64,000 nt of DNA from Mycolicibacterium lacusdiani (GCF_021916785.1 NZ_JAKCFC010000010.1:172455-236454); one strand, 5' to 3'; shown: positions 26,517 through 35,957, numbered from the stretch's first letter. A program made the numbers and translations. Notes: a model not told the origin generated them from the letters alone.

Positions 26517-27340
26517 CCGCCACCGAAACCAGTCCCGTGCTCTACGAGGTGCGGAGCAGCGGCGTCGCCGTCGTGACGCTCAACCGGCCGGAACGGCTGA
26601 ACGCCTGGGGTGGCGGATTGGCTGCGGCCTTCTACCGCCGCATGGACGCCGCCGAGGCCGATCCGGCGGTACGCGTCATCGTCGTGACCGGCAACGGGCG
26701 TGCCTTCTGCGCGGGCGCCGACATGGGCGACCTCGATACCATCAGTGGCGCAACCGAACCCGGCTCGAGCGACACCGACGTCACGGCGCTCGTCGGCGAG
26801 CGCCACCCGCACTTCGTCACCAAGCTGCGCAAGCCCGTGATCGCGGCGATCAACGGGGCCTGCGCAGGCATCGGGCTCACCCAGGCCCTCATGTGCGACA
26901 TCCGCTTCGCAGCCGCCGGCGCGAAGTTCACGACGGCCTTCGCGCGTCGCGGCCTGATCGGCGAATACGGCATCTCGTGGATCCTGCCGCGCGTGGTGGG
27001 GTGGAGCGTCGCCCTCGATCTGCTGCTGAGTGGGCGCACGTTCCTGGCCGAGGAGGCCGCCGAACTCGGCCTCGTCAAGCAGGTGGTCGCGCCGGAGGAC
27101 CTGCTGCCCACCGCACTGGCGTACGCCGAGGACATCGCCGTCCACTGCGCCCCCAGCGCGCTGGCCGTGATCAAGCGCCAGCTGTACGACGACGCATTGC
27201 GCGACGTGGAGACCACCAGCGACCGCGCCGAGACCCTGATGCACGAGTCGATGCAACGGCCCGACTTCATCGAGGGCATCACCGCCTTCTTCGAGAAGCG
27301 ACAGCCCAGTTTCCCGCCGTACGAGGAGGACCCGACGTGA
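26513..27340 (+). CDS. Enoyl-CoA hydratase/isomerase (crotonase) family protein
   Basis: A 275-aa crotonase, first gene of a seven-gene operon. TTG 26513 is the start that fits the family (MTATETSPVLYEV). Motifs are LNRPERLNAWG, RAFCAGADMGDL, GACAGIGLTQALMCDIRFAA and RRGLIGEYGISWILPRVVG, where Glu is present at the second catalytic position but the first is Thr/Gln. It closely follows the pattern of mycobacterial EchA proteins acting on bulky acyl-CoAs. The stop overlaps the amidohydrolase GTG by four bases. Operator C and a mini-ORF lie upstream. Confidence 0.92.
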   Translation: MTATETSPVLYEVRSSGVAVVTLNRPERLNAWGGGLAAAFYRRMDAAEADPAVRVIVVTGNGRAFCAGADMGDLDTISGATEPGSSDTDVTALVGERHPHFVTKLRKPVIAAINGACAGIGLTQALMCDIRFAAAGAKFTTAFARRGLIGEYGISWILPRVVGWSVALDLLLSGRTFLAEEAAELGLVKQVVAPEDLLPTALAYAEDIAVHCAPSALAVIKRQLYDDALRDVETTSDRAETLMHESMQRPDFIEGITAFFEKRQPSFPPYEEDPT

Positions 27341-28563
27341 GCGAGCCCGCGCCCCTGGACTACCAGGCGATCGACGTCGACAACCACTACTACGAGCCCG
27401 TCGACTCGTTCACCCGGCACCTGCCCAAGGAGTTCAAGCGCCGCGGCGTGCAGATGCTCACCGAGGGCAAGCGGACCTTCGCGGTCATGGGCGGGGTGGT
27501 GAACCACTTCATCCCGAACCCCACGTTCGACCCGATCATCGAGCCCGGCTGCCTGGATCTGCTGTTCCGAGGCGAGATTCCCGACGGCGTCGACCCGGCG
27601 TCGCTGATGAAGGTCGACCGGCTCGCCGATCACCCCGAGTACCAGAACCGCGACGCCCGGGTGAAGATCCTCGACGAGCAGAACCTCGAGACGGTGTTCA
27701 TGCTGCCCACGTTCGCCTGCGGTGCGGAGGAGGCGCTCAAGCACGACATCGAGGCGACGATGGCCTCGGTTCATGCCTTCAACCTGTGGCTAGACGAGGA
27801 CTGGGGTTTCGACCGGCCCGACCACCGATTCCTCTCGGCGCCGATCATCTCACTGGCCGACCCGGACCAGGCGGTCGACGAAGTCGAGTTCGTGCTGGCG
27901 CGCGGCGCCAAGATCGTCTGCGTGCGACCGGCGCCCGTACCCGGTGTCGTCAAACCCCGTTCACTGGGCGATCCACTGCACGATCCGGTGTGGGCACGGT
28001 TGGCCGAAGCCGGTGTCCCGGTGGTCTTCCACCTGTCCGACAGCGGTTACCTCGCGATCGCGGCACTGTGGGGCGGCAAGGCGACGTTCGAGGGCTTCGG
28101 CAAGAAGGACCCGCTCGACCAGGTGCTCCTCGACGACCGTGCCATCCACGACTCGATGGCCTCGATGATCGTGCACCAGGTCTTTACCCGGCACCCCACG
28201 CTGAAGGTGGCGAGCATCGAGAACGGCTCGTACTTCGTGTACCGGCTCATCAAGCGGCTGAAGAAGGCGGCCAACACCGCGCCGTACCACTTCACCGAAG
28301 ACCCGGTCGAGCAGTTGCGCAACAACGTCTGGATCGCGCCGTACTACGAGGACGACGTCAAGCTGCTCGCCGCCACCATCGGCGTGGACAAGATCCTGTT
28401 CGGCTCCGATTGGCCGCACGGTGAGGGGCTCGCCGACCCGATGACCTTCACCGCCGACATCCCGCAGTTCCCGGAATTCAGCGCCGAGGACACCCGGAAG
28501 GTCATGCGGGACAACGCACTCGAACTACTCGGAGCGAACGTGGCGGCCGCGTCCCGCTCATGA
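27337..28563 (+). CDS. Amidohydrolase family 2 (metal-dependent hydrolase)
   Basis: A 408-aa protein from GTG 27337 with GAGGAGGA upstream and a four-base overlap with the crotonase gene. Metal-ligand candidates are DVDNHYYE near the N-terminus, HLSDSGY in the middle and FGSDWPHGEG near the C-terminus, as in the ACMSD/resorcylate-decarboxylase group. The family performs decarboxylation or C-C/C-N hydrolysis on a divalent metal. Its place between a crotonase and a FadD suggests it acts on a pathway intermediate, perhaps opening a ring or removing a carboxylate. Two more family members occur in this cluster. Confidence 0.9.
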   Translation: MSEPAPLDYQAIDVDNHYYEPVDSFTRHLPKEFKRRGVQMLTEGKRTFAVMGGVVNHFIPNPTFDPIIEPGCLDLLFRGEIPDGVDPASLMKVDRLADHPEYQNRDARVKILDEQNLETVFMLPTFACGAEEALKHDIEATMASVHAFNLWLDEDWGFDRPDHRFLSAPIISLADPDQAVDEVEFVLARGAKIVCVRPAPVPGVVKPRSLGDPLHDPVWARLAEAGVPVVFHLSDSGYLAIAALWGGKATFEGFGKKDPLDQVLLDDRAIHDSMASMIVHQVFTRHPTLKVASIENGSYFVYRLIKRLKKAANTAPYHFTEDPVEQLRNNVWIAPYYEDDVKLLAATIGVDKILFGSDWPHGEGLADPMTFTADIPQFPEFSAEDTRKVMRDNALELLGANVAAASRS

Positions 28564-30167
28564 GCGAATGGACCATCGGCGCCGTCGTCGACGCCATCGC
28601 CGAGGTGGTGCCGGATCGGGTGATGACGATCTGCGGGGAACGCAGCAGCACCTTCGGCGACACCGCCGAACGCACGCGCCGGCTCGCGAACTTCCTGGCG
28701 GCCGGGGGATTCGGAGTGCATCGAGAACGCGACGAACTCCAGCAGTGGGAGTGCGGACAGGATCGCGTCGCGCTCATCATGCACAACGACCTGTACCCCG
28801 ACGCGGTGATCGGGTGTCTGAAGGCGCGCGTCGTGCCGGTCAACGTGAACTACCACTACACCCCGCGCGAGGTCGCCGAACTCCTCGCGTACGTGAAGCC
28901 GCGCGCGGTGATGTACCACCGATCCCTCGGTGCCAAGTTCGCCGACGTACTGCCCTGCGAGAGCGCCGAACTGCTCGTTTCGATCGACGACGGCAGCGAC
29001 GCGCCGATGCTCGCGGGCGCGATCACGCTCGACGATGCGCTCGTCGCCGGTGAGGTCGATCAACCGATCGCCACCTCGCCGGACGACCTCCTGATGATCT
29101 GCACCGGTGGCACCACCGGGCGCCCGAAGGGCGTGATGTGGCGCCAGGGCGACATCTACGTGTCGTCGATGAACGGGGCCGACCACGACGCGGTGGGCGA
29201 GATCCACCAGAAGGTCGCCCACGCCGGGCCACCGTGGTTCGCCGTGTCCCCGCTGATGCACGCCGCGGGACTGTGGACCGCGTTCTCGGCGGTGCTGTGC
29301 GGTCAGACCACGGTCCTGTCCGAGACCAAGCTCGGGTTCGACCCCCGCACGGTGCTTCGGACGGCGCAGCGCCACCGGGTCGGCCTCATGACCATGGTCG
29401 GCGATGCCTACGCAGCGCCCCTGGTCGAGGAACTGGGCCGCCGGACTTACGACTTGTCGGCCCTGTTCGCGATCGGTACGGGCGGCGCCGCTACCAACCC
29501 GAAACACCAAGCGGCACTGCTAGAGTACCTGCCGCAGATCACCATCATCAACGGGTACGGGTCGTCGGAGACCGGGAACATGGGGTTCGGCCGGAGTCAG
29601 CGCGGCGACCAGAAGGACACCTTCGAGCTTCGCGCAGGCGGGCTGGTGCTGTCGGAGGACTACACGCGATTTTTGCACCCCGGCGACGACGAGATCGGTT
29701 GGGTGGCACGAGGCGGCCGAATTCCGCTGGGCTACTTCAACGATCGCGACGCCACGGCCAAGACCTTCCCGACCGTGGCGGGGCAGCGCGTCGTCATCTC
29801 CGGGGATCGCGCCTCGATCGAGCCGGACGGCACGCTTCGGCTCTTCGGCAGGGACTCGCTCGTGGTCAACACCGGCGGCGAGAAGGTGTTCGTCGAGGAG
29901 GTCGAGGAAGTGCTGCGCGCATATCCTGGCGTTTTGGACGCCCTCGTCGTCGGCCGCGACAGTGAGCGGTGGGGGCAGGAGGTGGTGGCGCTCGTCGCGC
30001 TACGACCCGACTGTGCGCTGACGCGCGAGCTGCTGCACGCGCACTGCTGCGAACACCTCGCGCGGTTCAAGGCGCCCAAGGACGTCGTCTTCGTCGACGC
30101 GGTCAGACGGCTCGGCAACGGCAAGGCCGACTACCGCTGGGCCAAACTGGAAGCGGCTCGCGCATGA
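28560..30167 (+). CDS. AMP-forming acyl-CoA synthetase, FadD19-like
   Basis: A 535-aa ligase from ATG 28560, overlapping the amidohydrolase stop. It has ICTGGTTGRPKGVMWRQGD, where the motif with GVMWRQ is characteristic of mycobacterial FadDs that act on steroid side chains or related bulky acids (FadD19 group), a GYGSSETGN A5 region, the hinge FGRDSLVVNTGGEKVFVEEVE and a terminal NGKADYRWAK with the catalytic Lys. The next four genes are coupled by overlaps, so it likely activates the substrate of the following amidohydrolase and FadE pair. Substrate specificity is inference. Confidence 0.92.
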   Translation: MSEWTIGAVVDAIAEVVPDRVMTICGERSSTFGDTAERTRRLANFLAAGGFGVHRERDELQQWECGQDRVALIMHNDLYPDAVIGCLKARVVPVNVNYHYTPREVAELLAYVKPRAVMYHRSLGAKFADVLPCESAELLVSIDDGSDAPMLAGAITLDDALVAGEVDQPIATSPDDLLMICTGGTTGRPKGVMWRQGDIYVSSMNGADHDAVGEIHQKVAHAGPPWFAVSPLMHAAGLWTAFSAVLCGQTTVLSETKLGFDPRTVLRTAQRHRVGLMTMVGDAYAAPLVEELGRRTYDLSALFAIGTGGAATNPKHQAALLEYLPQITIINGYGSSETGNMGFGRSQRGDQKDTFELRAGGLVLSEDYTRFLHPGDDEIGWVARGGRIPLGYFNDRDATAKTFPTVAGQRVVISGDRASIEPDGTLRLFGRDSLVVNTGGEKVFVEEVEEVLRAYPGVLDALVVGRDSERWGQEVVALVALRPDCALTRELLHAHCCEHLARFKAPKDVVFVDAVRRLGNGKADYRWAKLEAARA

Positions 30168-31000
30168 CCCACCGCGCCATCGACTGCCTCGTCAACGTCC
30201 ACTTCGGTGAGACGGCCAAGCAACCCGAGTTCATGCTCAAGGTGCGAGACGACTACTTCAAGGGCCCACAATCGCTCTACGACCAGGTCGAACTATCCCA
30301 GCTGCTCGACGAGATGGACGCGCACGGCGTCGTCAAGGCGATCCTGATGGACAACGTGGTCAAGCCCTCGGTCACGGCGAGGTCGTTCGTCGAGCAGCGA
30401 CCGGACCGGTTCGCCCTCGCCGTGGGTGGGGTCAATCTGCTGCGGCCGGTTCCCGCGCTGCGCGATCTCGCGGCCATCGCGGCCGACCTACCGGTCGCCT
30501 ACGCCGCTGTGGGCCCCAGCTTCTGGGGTGACGGCATGTACCCCCCGAGCGACGCGGTGTACTACCCGCTCTACGCCAAGTGCGCCGAGATCGGACTGCC
30601 GCTGTGCGTCAACACCGGCATGCCAGGGCCGCCCATCCCCGGTGAGGTGCAGAACCCGATCCACCTCGACCGGGTGTGCGTGCGGTTCCCGGAACTCAAG
30701 CTGTGCATGATCCACGGCGCGGACCCGTGGTGGGACGTCGCGATCCGGATGCTGATCAAGTACTCCAACCTGCGCCTGATGACGTCGGCGTGGTCGCCGA
30801 AGCGGTTGCCCGACTCGTTGCTGCACTTCATGCGCACCCGCGGCAAGGACAAGGTGATCTTCGCCTCCGATTGGCCGGTGCTGCGTCAAAGTCGCGTCGT
30901 GCCCGAGGCATTGGCCCTCGATCTGCCGCCCGACGTGCTCGACGGATATCTGTACGACAACGCCGAGAAGTTCTTCTTCGGCGCAGGAGAGGACCGGTAA
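30164..31000 (+). CDS. Amidohydrolase family 2 (metal-dependent hydrolase)
   Basis: A 278-aa protein from ATG 30164, coupled (ATGA) to the FadD gene. Shorter than its relative at 27337, it retains the N-terminal DCLVNVH metal site, the MIHGADPWW strand and IFASDWP with the conserved Asp. It belongs to the same TIM-barrel superfamily. Two amidohydrolases in a single seven-gene operon flank the ligase, which suggests successive hydrolytic or decarboxylative steps or a mixed complex. No signal peptide is present, so it is cytoplasmic. Confidence 0.88.
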   Translation: MTHRAIDCLVNVHFGETAKQPEFMLKVRDDYFKGPQSLYDQVELSQLLDEMDAHGVVKAILMDNVVKPSVTARSFVEQRPDRFALAVGGVNLLRPVPALRDLAAIAADLPVAYAAVGPSFWGDGMYPPSDAVYYPLYAKCAEIGLPLCVNTGMPGPPIPGEVQNPIHLDRVCVRFPELKLCMIHGADPWWDVAIRMLIKYSNLRLMTSAWSPKRLPDSLLHFMRTRGKDKVIFASDWPVLRQSRVVPEALALDLPPDVLDGYLYDNAEKFFFGAGEDR

Positions 31001-31004
31001 TCGG

Positions 31005-32072
31005 ATGGACCGCTACGAACTCCGCCGCGAGGACTACAGCCTGTCGGAGGATCAGTCCGATCTCGTGGACGCCTATCGCAAGTTCTTCAAGGCGAACTGC
31101 TCGATCGACGCCGTTCGCGCCGCGGAGACCACGGGCTTCGACAAGAGCCTCTGGGAGCGCCTGTGCGCCACCGGCGCCACCACGATGGCGCTACCCGAGT
31201 CGGTGGGCGGCGACGGTGCCACGCTGGTCGACCTGACGCTGGTCGCCGAGGAACTCGGCCGGTCGCTGGCGCCGGTACCGTGGATCGACCAAGTCTGCGC
31301 GGCACGACTGCTGGCCCGCCTCGGCGCCTCCGATCCGGCGATCGTCAGTGGTGAACAGATCATCGGCTTCGACGCCCGCGAGGTGGATGCGCCCGGCCGA
31401 CGGCTGATCCCATCGGGCGCGGTGGCCGATCACGTGATCGTGCGCGACGGTGACGACGTGGTCCGCCTGACGTTCGCGACGCGGCCCGGGCGGGTGGAGA
31501 ACATCGCCCGGCTGCCGATGGCGTGGGTGGACCCCGCGGCGGCCGACACCCGCACCGTGCTGGCCAGCGGTTCCAGCGCGCTGGCCGATTACCAACTGGC
31601 CCTCGACGAATGGCGCCTGCTCACGGCCGCGGCGCTGGCCGGCCTGGTGGAGGAGGCGATGACCATCGCCGCCGAGTTCGCCAAGACGCGGTACACGCTC
31701 GGCGTTCCCATCGGGACGCTGCAGGCCATCTCGCACCCGCTGGCCAACATGGCGATCGTGGTCCAGGGCGGTCGGGCGCTGGCCCGTCGCGCGGCCTGGT
31801 ACCTCGACAACGAACCCGGTGTGCGGCCGGAACTGGGCGCGTGCGCATTCGTGTTCATGTCCGAGGAGGCAGCGAAGGCGGCGACCATGGCCGTGCACGT
31901 TCAGGGTGGGCTCGGCGTGTCGGCCGAGGCCGCGGCCACCGCCTACCTGGTGCGCGCCAGGGGGTGGCCACTGGCAGGCGGAGATCCCGGTGCCACCGCG
32001 GTCCGCATCGCCCGCATCGTCGCCGAGCGCGAGAACGCCTTGGCCGCAACATCTGTCGAGCAGACACGATGA
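31005..32072 (+). CDS. Acyl-CoA dehydrogenase, short FadE subunit
   Basis: A 355-aa FadE-like protein from ATG 31005. It contains the C-terminal helical half (KTRYTLGVPIGTLQAISHPLANM, VHVQGGLGVSAEAAA) but a short, divergent middle domain and no xEGTxE motif. It is followed by a second FadE with a four-base overlap. This pairing is known from mycobacterial alpha2beta2 acyl-CoA dehydrogenases of steroid side-chain degradation (FadE26-27, FadE28-29), which need both subunits. I infer that the two genes form one such heteromeric enzyme. Confidence 0.88.
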   Translation: MDRYELRREDYSLSEDQSDLVDAYRKFFKANCSIDAVRAAETTGFDKSLWERLCATGATTMALPESVGGDGATLVDLTLVAEELGRSLAPVPWIDQVCAARLLARLGASDPAIVSGEQIIGFDAREVDAPGRRLIPSGAVADHVIVRDGDDVVRLTFATRPGRVENIARLPMAWVDPAAADTRTVLASGSSALADYQLALDEWRLLTAAALAGLVEEAMTIAAEFAKTRYTLGVPIGTLQAISHPLANMAIVVQGGRALARRAAWYLDNEPGVRPELGACAFVFMSEEAAKAATMAVHVQGGLGVSAEAAATAYLVRARGWPLAGGDPGATAVRIARIVAERENALAATSVEQTR

Positions 32073-33256
32073 ACTTCGAGCGGGTCGAACTATCCGCCGA
32101 GGATCAGGCCTTCCTCGACGACACCCGTGCGTTGCTGTCGACCCTCGTCACCGACGAGGTCCTGCGACGGGACCGCGAGACCGGCGACAACTTCGACGAG
32201 GGCGTGCATCTCGCGCTCGGCGCCGCGGGATACATCGCCAACGAGTGGAACTCCGAGGCCGACGGCGGCTTTCCGCGCGTGCGACGGCGACTGTGGGAGC
32301 AGGAGAAGCGACGTTTCCACGTGCCGTGGGTGACGTCGGGCACGACGTCGATGGTGGCGCGTTCGGTGCAGAAGTTCGGCAGTCCAGAGCTGCGCGACGA
32401 GGTGCTGCCCGGGGTCTTGAGCGGCCACGTCCGGCTGTGCCTCGGCTACACCGAACCCGAGGGCGGCTCCGACATCGCCACCTGCAAGACCCGCGCCGTC
32501 CGCGACGGTGAGCACTGGGTGGTCAACGGCGCCAAGATGTTCACCACTGGCGCGCACAACTGCCAGTACGTCTTCCTCATCACCAACACCGACCCCGAAG
32601 CGCCAAAGCATCAAAGCCTCACCATGTTCCTGGTCCCGCTCGACACGCCCGGCATCGAGATCCAGGGCATCCGCACCGTCGACGGCGACCGCACCAACAT
32701 CGTGTACTACAGCGACGTGCGGGTCGACGACCGCTATCGGCTCGGCGAGGTCAACGGCGGCTGGACGGTGCTGCGCGAGCCGCTCAACGCCGAGCACGGC
32801 GCCGTGGACGCCAGTGCCGATGGGCTGCAGGACGTCTCGATCATGATGCACCAGGGCGGCTTCATGGTCAGCGCGTGCGACCGGGCGGCAGCCATCGTGG
32901 GGCGCCCCGGGCACGACGGACGCAGGCCGGTGGACGACGGGTCGGTAGCCTACCGACTCGGCCGCAGCGTCGCCCGCATGGAGGTGGCGATCAGCACTCC
33001 CAACATCTTCGGCCGGGTGGCACTGGCTCAGACCATGCGCGACGTGGCGCCGGACCTGATGGACGTCCTCGGCGAGGCGGCCGCCCTGCCGATCGACACC
33101 GACGGGGGGATCGACGACGGGGCCGCGGAGTACGTGTACCGATTCGCCCCGCTGGTCGGCATCTACGGCGGAACGCTGGAGGTGTTCCGAAACATGATCG
33201 CGCAGTACGTGCTCGGACTCGGCAAGCCCAGCTACTCGGTGGCGAAGACCTCGTGA
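32069..33256 (+). CDS. Acyl-CoA dehydrogenase, partner FadE subunit
   Basis: A 395-aa FadE from ATG 32069, overlapping the partner gene by four bases. It has the FAD/substrate loop LGYTEPEGGSDIATCKTRA and NGAKMFTTGAHNC. At the C-terminus YGGTLEVFRNMIA stands where YEGTSEIQ occurs in ordinary acyl-CoA dehydrogenases, so the usual Glu is replaced by Gly; heteromeric FadEs place their base elsewhere or use one active site per dimer. Together with 31005-32072 it should desaturate a bulky acyl-CoA. Confidence 0.9.
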   Translation: MNFERVELSAEDQAFLDDTRALLSTLVTDEVLRRDRETGDNFDEGVHLALGAAGYIANEWNSEADGGFPRVRRRLWEQEKRRFHVPWVTSGTTSMVARSVQKFGSPELRDEVLPGVLSGHVRLCLGYTEPEGGSDIATCKTRAVRDGEHWVVNGAKMFTTGAHNCQYVFLITNTDPEAPKHQSLTMFLVPLDTPGIEIQGIRTVDGDRTNIVYYSDVRVDDRYRLGEVNGGWTVLREPLNAEHGAVDASADGLQDVSIMMHQGGFMVSACDRAAAIVGRPGHDGRRPVDDGSVAYRLGRSVARMEVAISTPNIFGRVALAQTMRDVAPDLMDVLGEAAALPIDTDGGIDDGAAEYVYRFAPLVGIYGGTLEVFRNMIAQYVLGLGKPSYSVAKTS

Positions 33257-34296
33257 GTCTGCGGGTCGTCCAGTGGACGACGGGCAACGTCGGCAAGCAG
33301 TCGGTGGAGGCGATCGCCGCTCATCCCGACCTCGACCTCGTCGGGTGCTACGCGTGGTCGCCCGACAAGGTCGGCAGCGACGTCGGAGTGCTGAGCGGCA
33401 TCGAACCGTTGGGCGTCACCGCCACCGACGACGTCGATGCGTTGCTGGCGCTGAAACCGGACTGCGTCGTCTACAACCCAATGTGGATCGACGTCGACGA
33501 ACTGGTCCGGATCCTGGAATCCGGCGTCAACGTCGTGACGACCGCGGCGTTCATCACCGGTCACTCGCTGGGCGATGGTCGGGGACGGATCGCCGAAGCG
33601 TGCGCGGACGGCGGCGCATCGATCTTCGGGTCGGGCATCAACCCGGGGTTCGTGGACCTGCTGGCCATCGTCGCCGCGGGTGGGTGCAACCGCGTCGACA
33701 AGGTCACCGTCATCGAGGAGGCCGACATCAGCGGCTACGACTCGCCCGCCACCGAGATACCGGTGGGGTTCTCGCACCCGATCGACCATCCCGATCTGCA
33801 GGCGATGACCGCCAAGGCGACCGACGTGTTCATCGACGCCGTCCACCTGCTCGGCGCCGCCTTCGGCGTCGAGTTCGACGAGGTGGTCTGCGAGGCCGAG
33901 TACGCGAAGACCACCGCCGACGTCGACCTGGGTTCGTGGTCCATCGCCGCGGGCTGCGTTGCGGGCATCGCCTTCAGCTGGCACGGCAAGGTGGCCGGCC
34001 GCAGCGTCGTCGAGCTGAAGTTCGTGTGGCGCAAGGGTCAGACGCTGGAACCGGACTGGCCCATCGACACCGGGCACCGCGTGGTGATCGACGGCTCTCC
34101 CAACGTGTCGATCAAGGTCGACATCACGCCGCCCGCCGACTTCACCGGCACCACGATGAACGACTTCATGAAGCTGCCGATGATCCTCACCGCGATGCCT
34201 GCGATCAACGCCATCCCGAAGGTGGTCGCCGCCGCACCCGGCATCGTCACCTACGCCGACGTCCTTCCACTGCCACGGGGACTGGTTCGGCTCTAG
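33253..34296 (+). CDS. DapB-like NAD(P)-binding oxidoreductase
   Basis: A 347-aa protein from GTG 33253 (overlapping the FadE stop). The N-terminus VVQWTTGNVGKQSVEAI is the Rossmann motif of the dihydrodipicolinate reductase-like / 2,4-diaminopentanoate dehydrogenase-like group found widely in mycobacteria, followed by SGINPGFVDLL typical of these paralogues. It is not the lysine-pathway DapB. The group is often linked to lipid catabolic operons but its reaction is unknown; NAD(P)H-dependent reduction of an imine or carbonyl is likely. Last gene of the seven-gene operon, convergent with the next gene with a 6-bp gap. Confidence 0.85.
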   Translation: MSLRVVQWTTGNVGKQSVEAIAAHPDLDLVGCYAWSPDKVGSDVGVLSGIEPLGVTATDDVDALLALKPDCVVYNPMWIDVDELVRILESGVNVVTTAAFITGHSLGDGRGRIAEACADGGASIFGSGINPGFVDLLAIVAAGGCNRVDKVTVIEEADISGYDSPATEIPVGFSHPIDHPDLQAMTAKATDVFIDAVHLLGAAFGVEFDEVVCEAEYAKTTADVDLGSWSIAAGCVAGIAFSWHGKVAGRSVVELKFVWRKGQTLEPDWPIDTGHRVVIDGSPNVSIKVDITPPADFTGTTMNDFMKLPMILTAMPAINAIPKVVAAAPGIVTYADVLPLPRGLVRL

Positions 34297-34302
34297 AGCG
34301 CG

Positions 34303-34732
34303 TCAGACTCTTGCGCGCAACGCCGCGTGGGCAGCAGCTCGGACCGCCCGGATGTCGTCGATGAGGACGGCCGCCCAGCCGGCTGGCCTCGGACATCCAC
34401 GCCTGCTGGCATTCGCCGTCACCGGGTGCAGCGGCGCGGATGCTGGTCCTGCCGTGCCATGCGGCGCGGCACGGGTTCTCGCAGTGGTCGTCGTAGGGCG
34501 CGCTGAGCCGTTCGTCGAGTGCGTCGGTGCCCACCGACGTGATCCGTCGCCCGCTGCGCGTGAGCAGGATGAGACCGCATCCGCGCTCGTAGTCGGCTCC
34601 AGCCCCGGACAGTCCGACGGCACGTTCGGCGATGAGGCGCAGCGCCCCGTCGACGGTCGCCCGCGAGGCTTCCTCGGCCGACGGCAGAGCGATGGCCGGG
34701 TCGGCTGCCGGTGATCGATGCGATAGGGTCAC
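34303..34732 (-). pseudogene. Frameshifted small GAF-like protein gene
   Basis: A gene starting at GTG 34732 (AAGGAG upstream) reads in one frame to about 34382 (RATVDGALRLIAERAVG, CGLILLTRSGRRITSVGT, WMSEAS), a GAF-like pattern. It then loses coding character, while the neighbouring frame continues naturally as GWAAVLIDDIRAVRAAAHAALR to a stop at 34303. One extra base near 34381-34384 explains both. Joined, the product would have about 143 aa. The frameshift may be real or a sequencing error. It follows the Ltp-type gene on the same strand after 73 bp. Confidence 0.65.
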
Positions 34733-34805
34733 TGGGCTGCTCCTTCGGGGCGGGTGGGCGGCGCGCTGACGCCACCGGTACCCCGAACGAGGTGAGGCAA
34801 ACGGG

Positions 34806-35957
34806 TCAGGTCGTCAGCAGCGTGGCGCCCGCGGTACCCGGGGCGCCATAGAGCTGGGCGAAACCGACCCGCGGATCGCCGGGTACCTGACGCTCGCCCG
34901 CCTCGCCGCGGAGCTGGCGGACCAGCTCGTGGATCTGGCGCAGCCCGGAGGCGCCGATCGGCTCGCCGTTGGCGATCAGGCCGCCGTCGGTATTGACCGG
35001 CAGCGCCCCGCCGATTTCGGTGGCACCGTCGGCCAGCAGTCGCTCCTGGTCGCCGTCCTCGCAGAACCCGCACTCCGCCATGTGGATGATCTCGGCGCCG
35101 GCGTCGGTGTCCTGCAGTTGGACGACGTCGACGTCGCGAGGATCGATGCCGGCCTTCTCGAACGCCGCGCGGGCGGCGTGCACGGTGGGGGAGACGCCCT
35201 CGTCGACCGGTGCGCACGTGGTGTTCACCTCGTAGGCGCCGTAGGTGCGCGTCCGCACCTCGACCGCGCGCAGGTACACCGGCTGGTCGGTGTAGCGGTG
35301 CGCGATGTCGGCGCGGCACATCACCACCGCTGCGGCCCCCTCGTCCGGCGCGCAGAACATGTACTGGGTCAGCGGGTAGTTCAGCATCGTCGAGTTCAGG
35401 ATATCGTCTTCGCCGATCGGATTGCGGCGGAACGCATTCGGGTTCAGTGCACCGTTGCGGAAGTTCTTGGCGGCCACCCTGGCCAGGGTGCGGTGCGAGA
35501 TGCCGTGGTCGTGCAGGTAGCGGTTGGCCTTCATGCCGAAGAACTGCGTGGTGAGGTACTGGCCGTTCTCGGCGTACCAGCGCGGCATGCCGACCAGCGC
35601 GGGGTCCTCGGTGAACGCACCGCGGGGATGCTTGTCGAGGCCGACGGCGATGCCTATGTCGTAGTCGCCCAAACGTATTCCGTCGGCGCAGGCCTTGACG
35701 GAGCTGGCGGCCGTCGCGCACGCGTTGAAGACGTTGGTGAAGGGGATGCCCGTCAGGCCGACCATGCCGACGATGGCGTCGGGGTTGGCGACGGTCCAAC
35801 TGCCGCCCGCCGCGCCGCCGACGTCACCCCACTCGACGCCAGCATCGGCGACGGCCGATCCGATGGCGTCGACGCACATGTCGAGGGCGCTCTTGCCATC
35901 GAAGCGTCCGAACGGGTGGATGCCGACGCCGATGATGGCCACGTCGTTGGTGAGCAT
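34806..35957 (-). CDS. Ltp/SCP-x-type thiolase-like protein, possible aldolase
   Basis: A 383-aa protein from ATG 35957 (GGGGA 6 bases upstream; an upstream TTG at 35990 falls inside operator E). The thiolase fold is clear, with Cys in NACATAASSVKAC. However the His of the GHPxG motif is replaced: the sequence is NTDGGLIANGEPIGASGLRQ, and the C-terminal thiolase Cys loop is replaced by YGAPGTAGATL. This matches the lipid-transfer-protein group (Ltp3/Rv1627c-like), whose best-studied relatives (Ltp2) are retro-aldolases that need a DUF35 partner. No DUF35 gene is visible here. Role: probably C-C cleavage of a bulky acyl-CoA. Confidence 0.88.
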   Translation of the reverse strand: MLTNDVAIIGVGIHPFGRFDGKSALDMCVDAIGSAVADAGVEWGDVGGAAGGSWTVANPDAIVGMVGLTGIPFTNVFNACATAASSVKACADGIRLGDYDIGIAVGLDKHPRGAFTEDPALVGMPRWYAENGQYLTTQFFGMKANRYLHDHGISHRTLARVAAKNFRNGALNPNAFRRNPIGEDDILNSTMLNYPLTQYMFCAPDEGAAAVVMCRADIAHRYTDQPVYLRAVEVRTRTYGAYEVNTTCAPVDEGVSPTVHAARAAFEKAGIDPRDVDVVQLQDTDAGAEIIHMAECGFCEDGDQERLLADGATEIGGALPVNTDGGLIANGEPIGASGLRQIHELVRQLRGEAGERQVPGDPRVGFAQLYGAPGTAGATLLTT

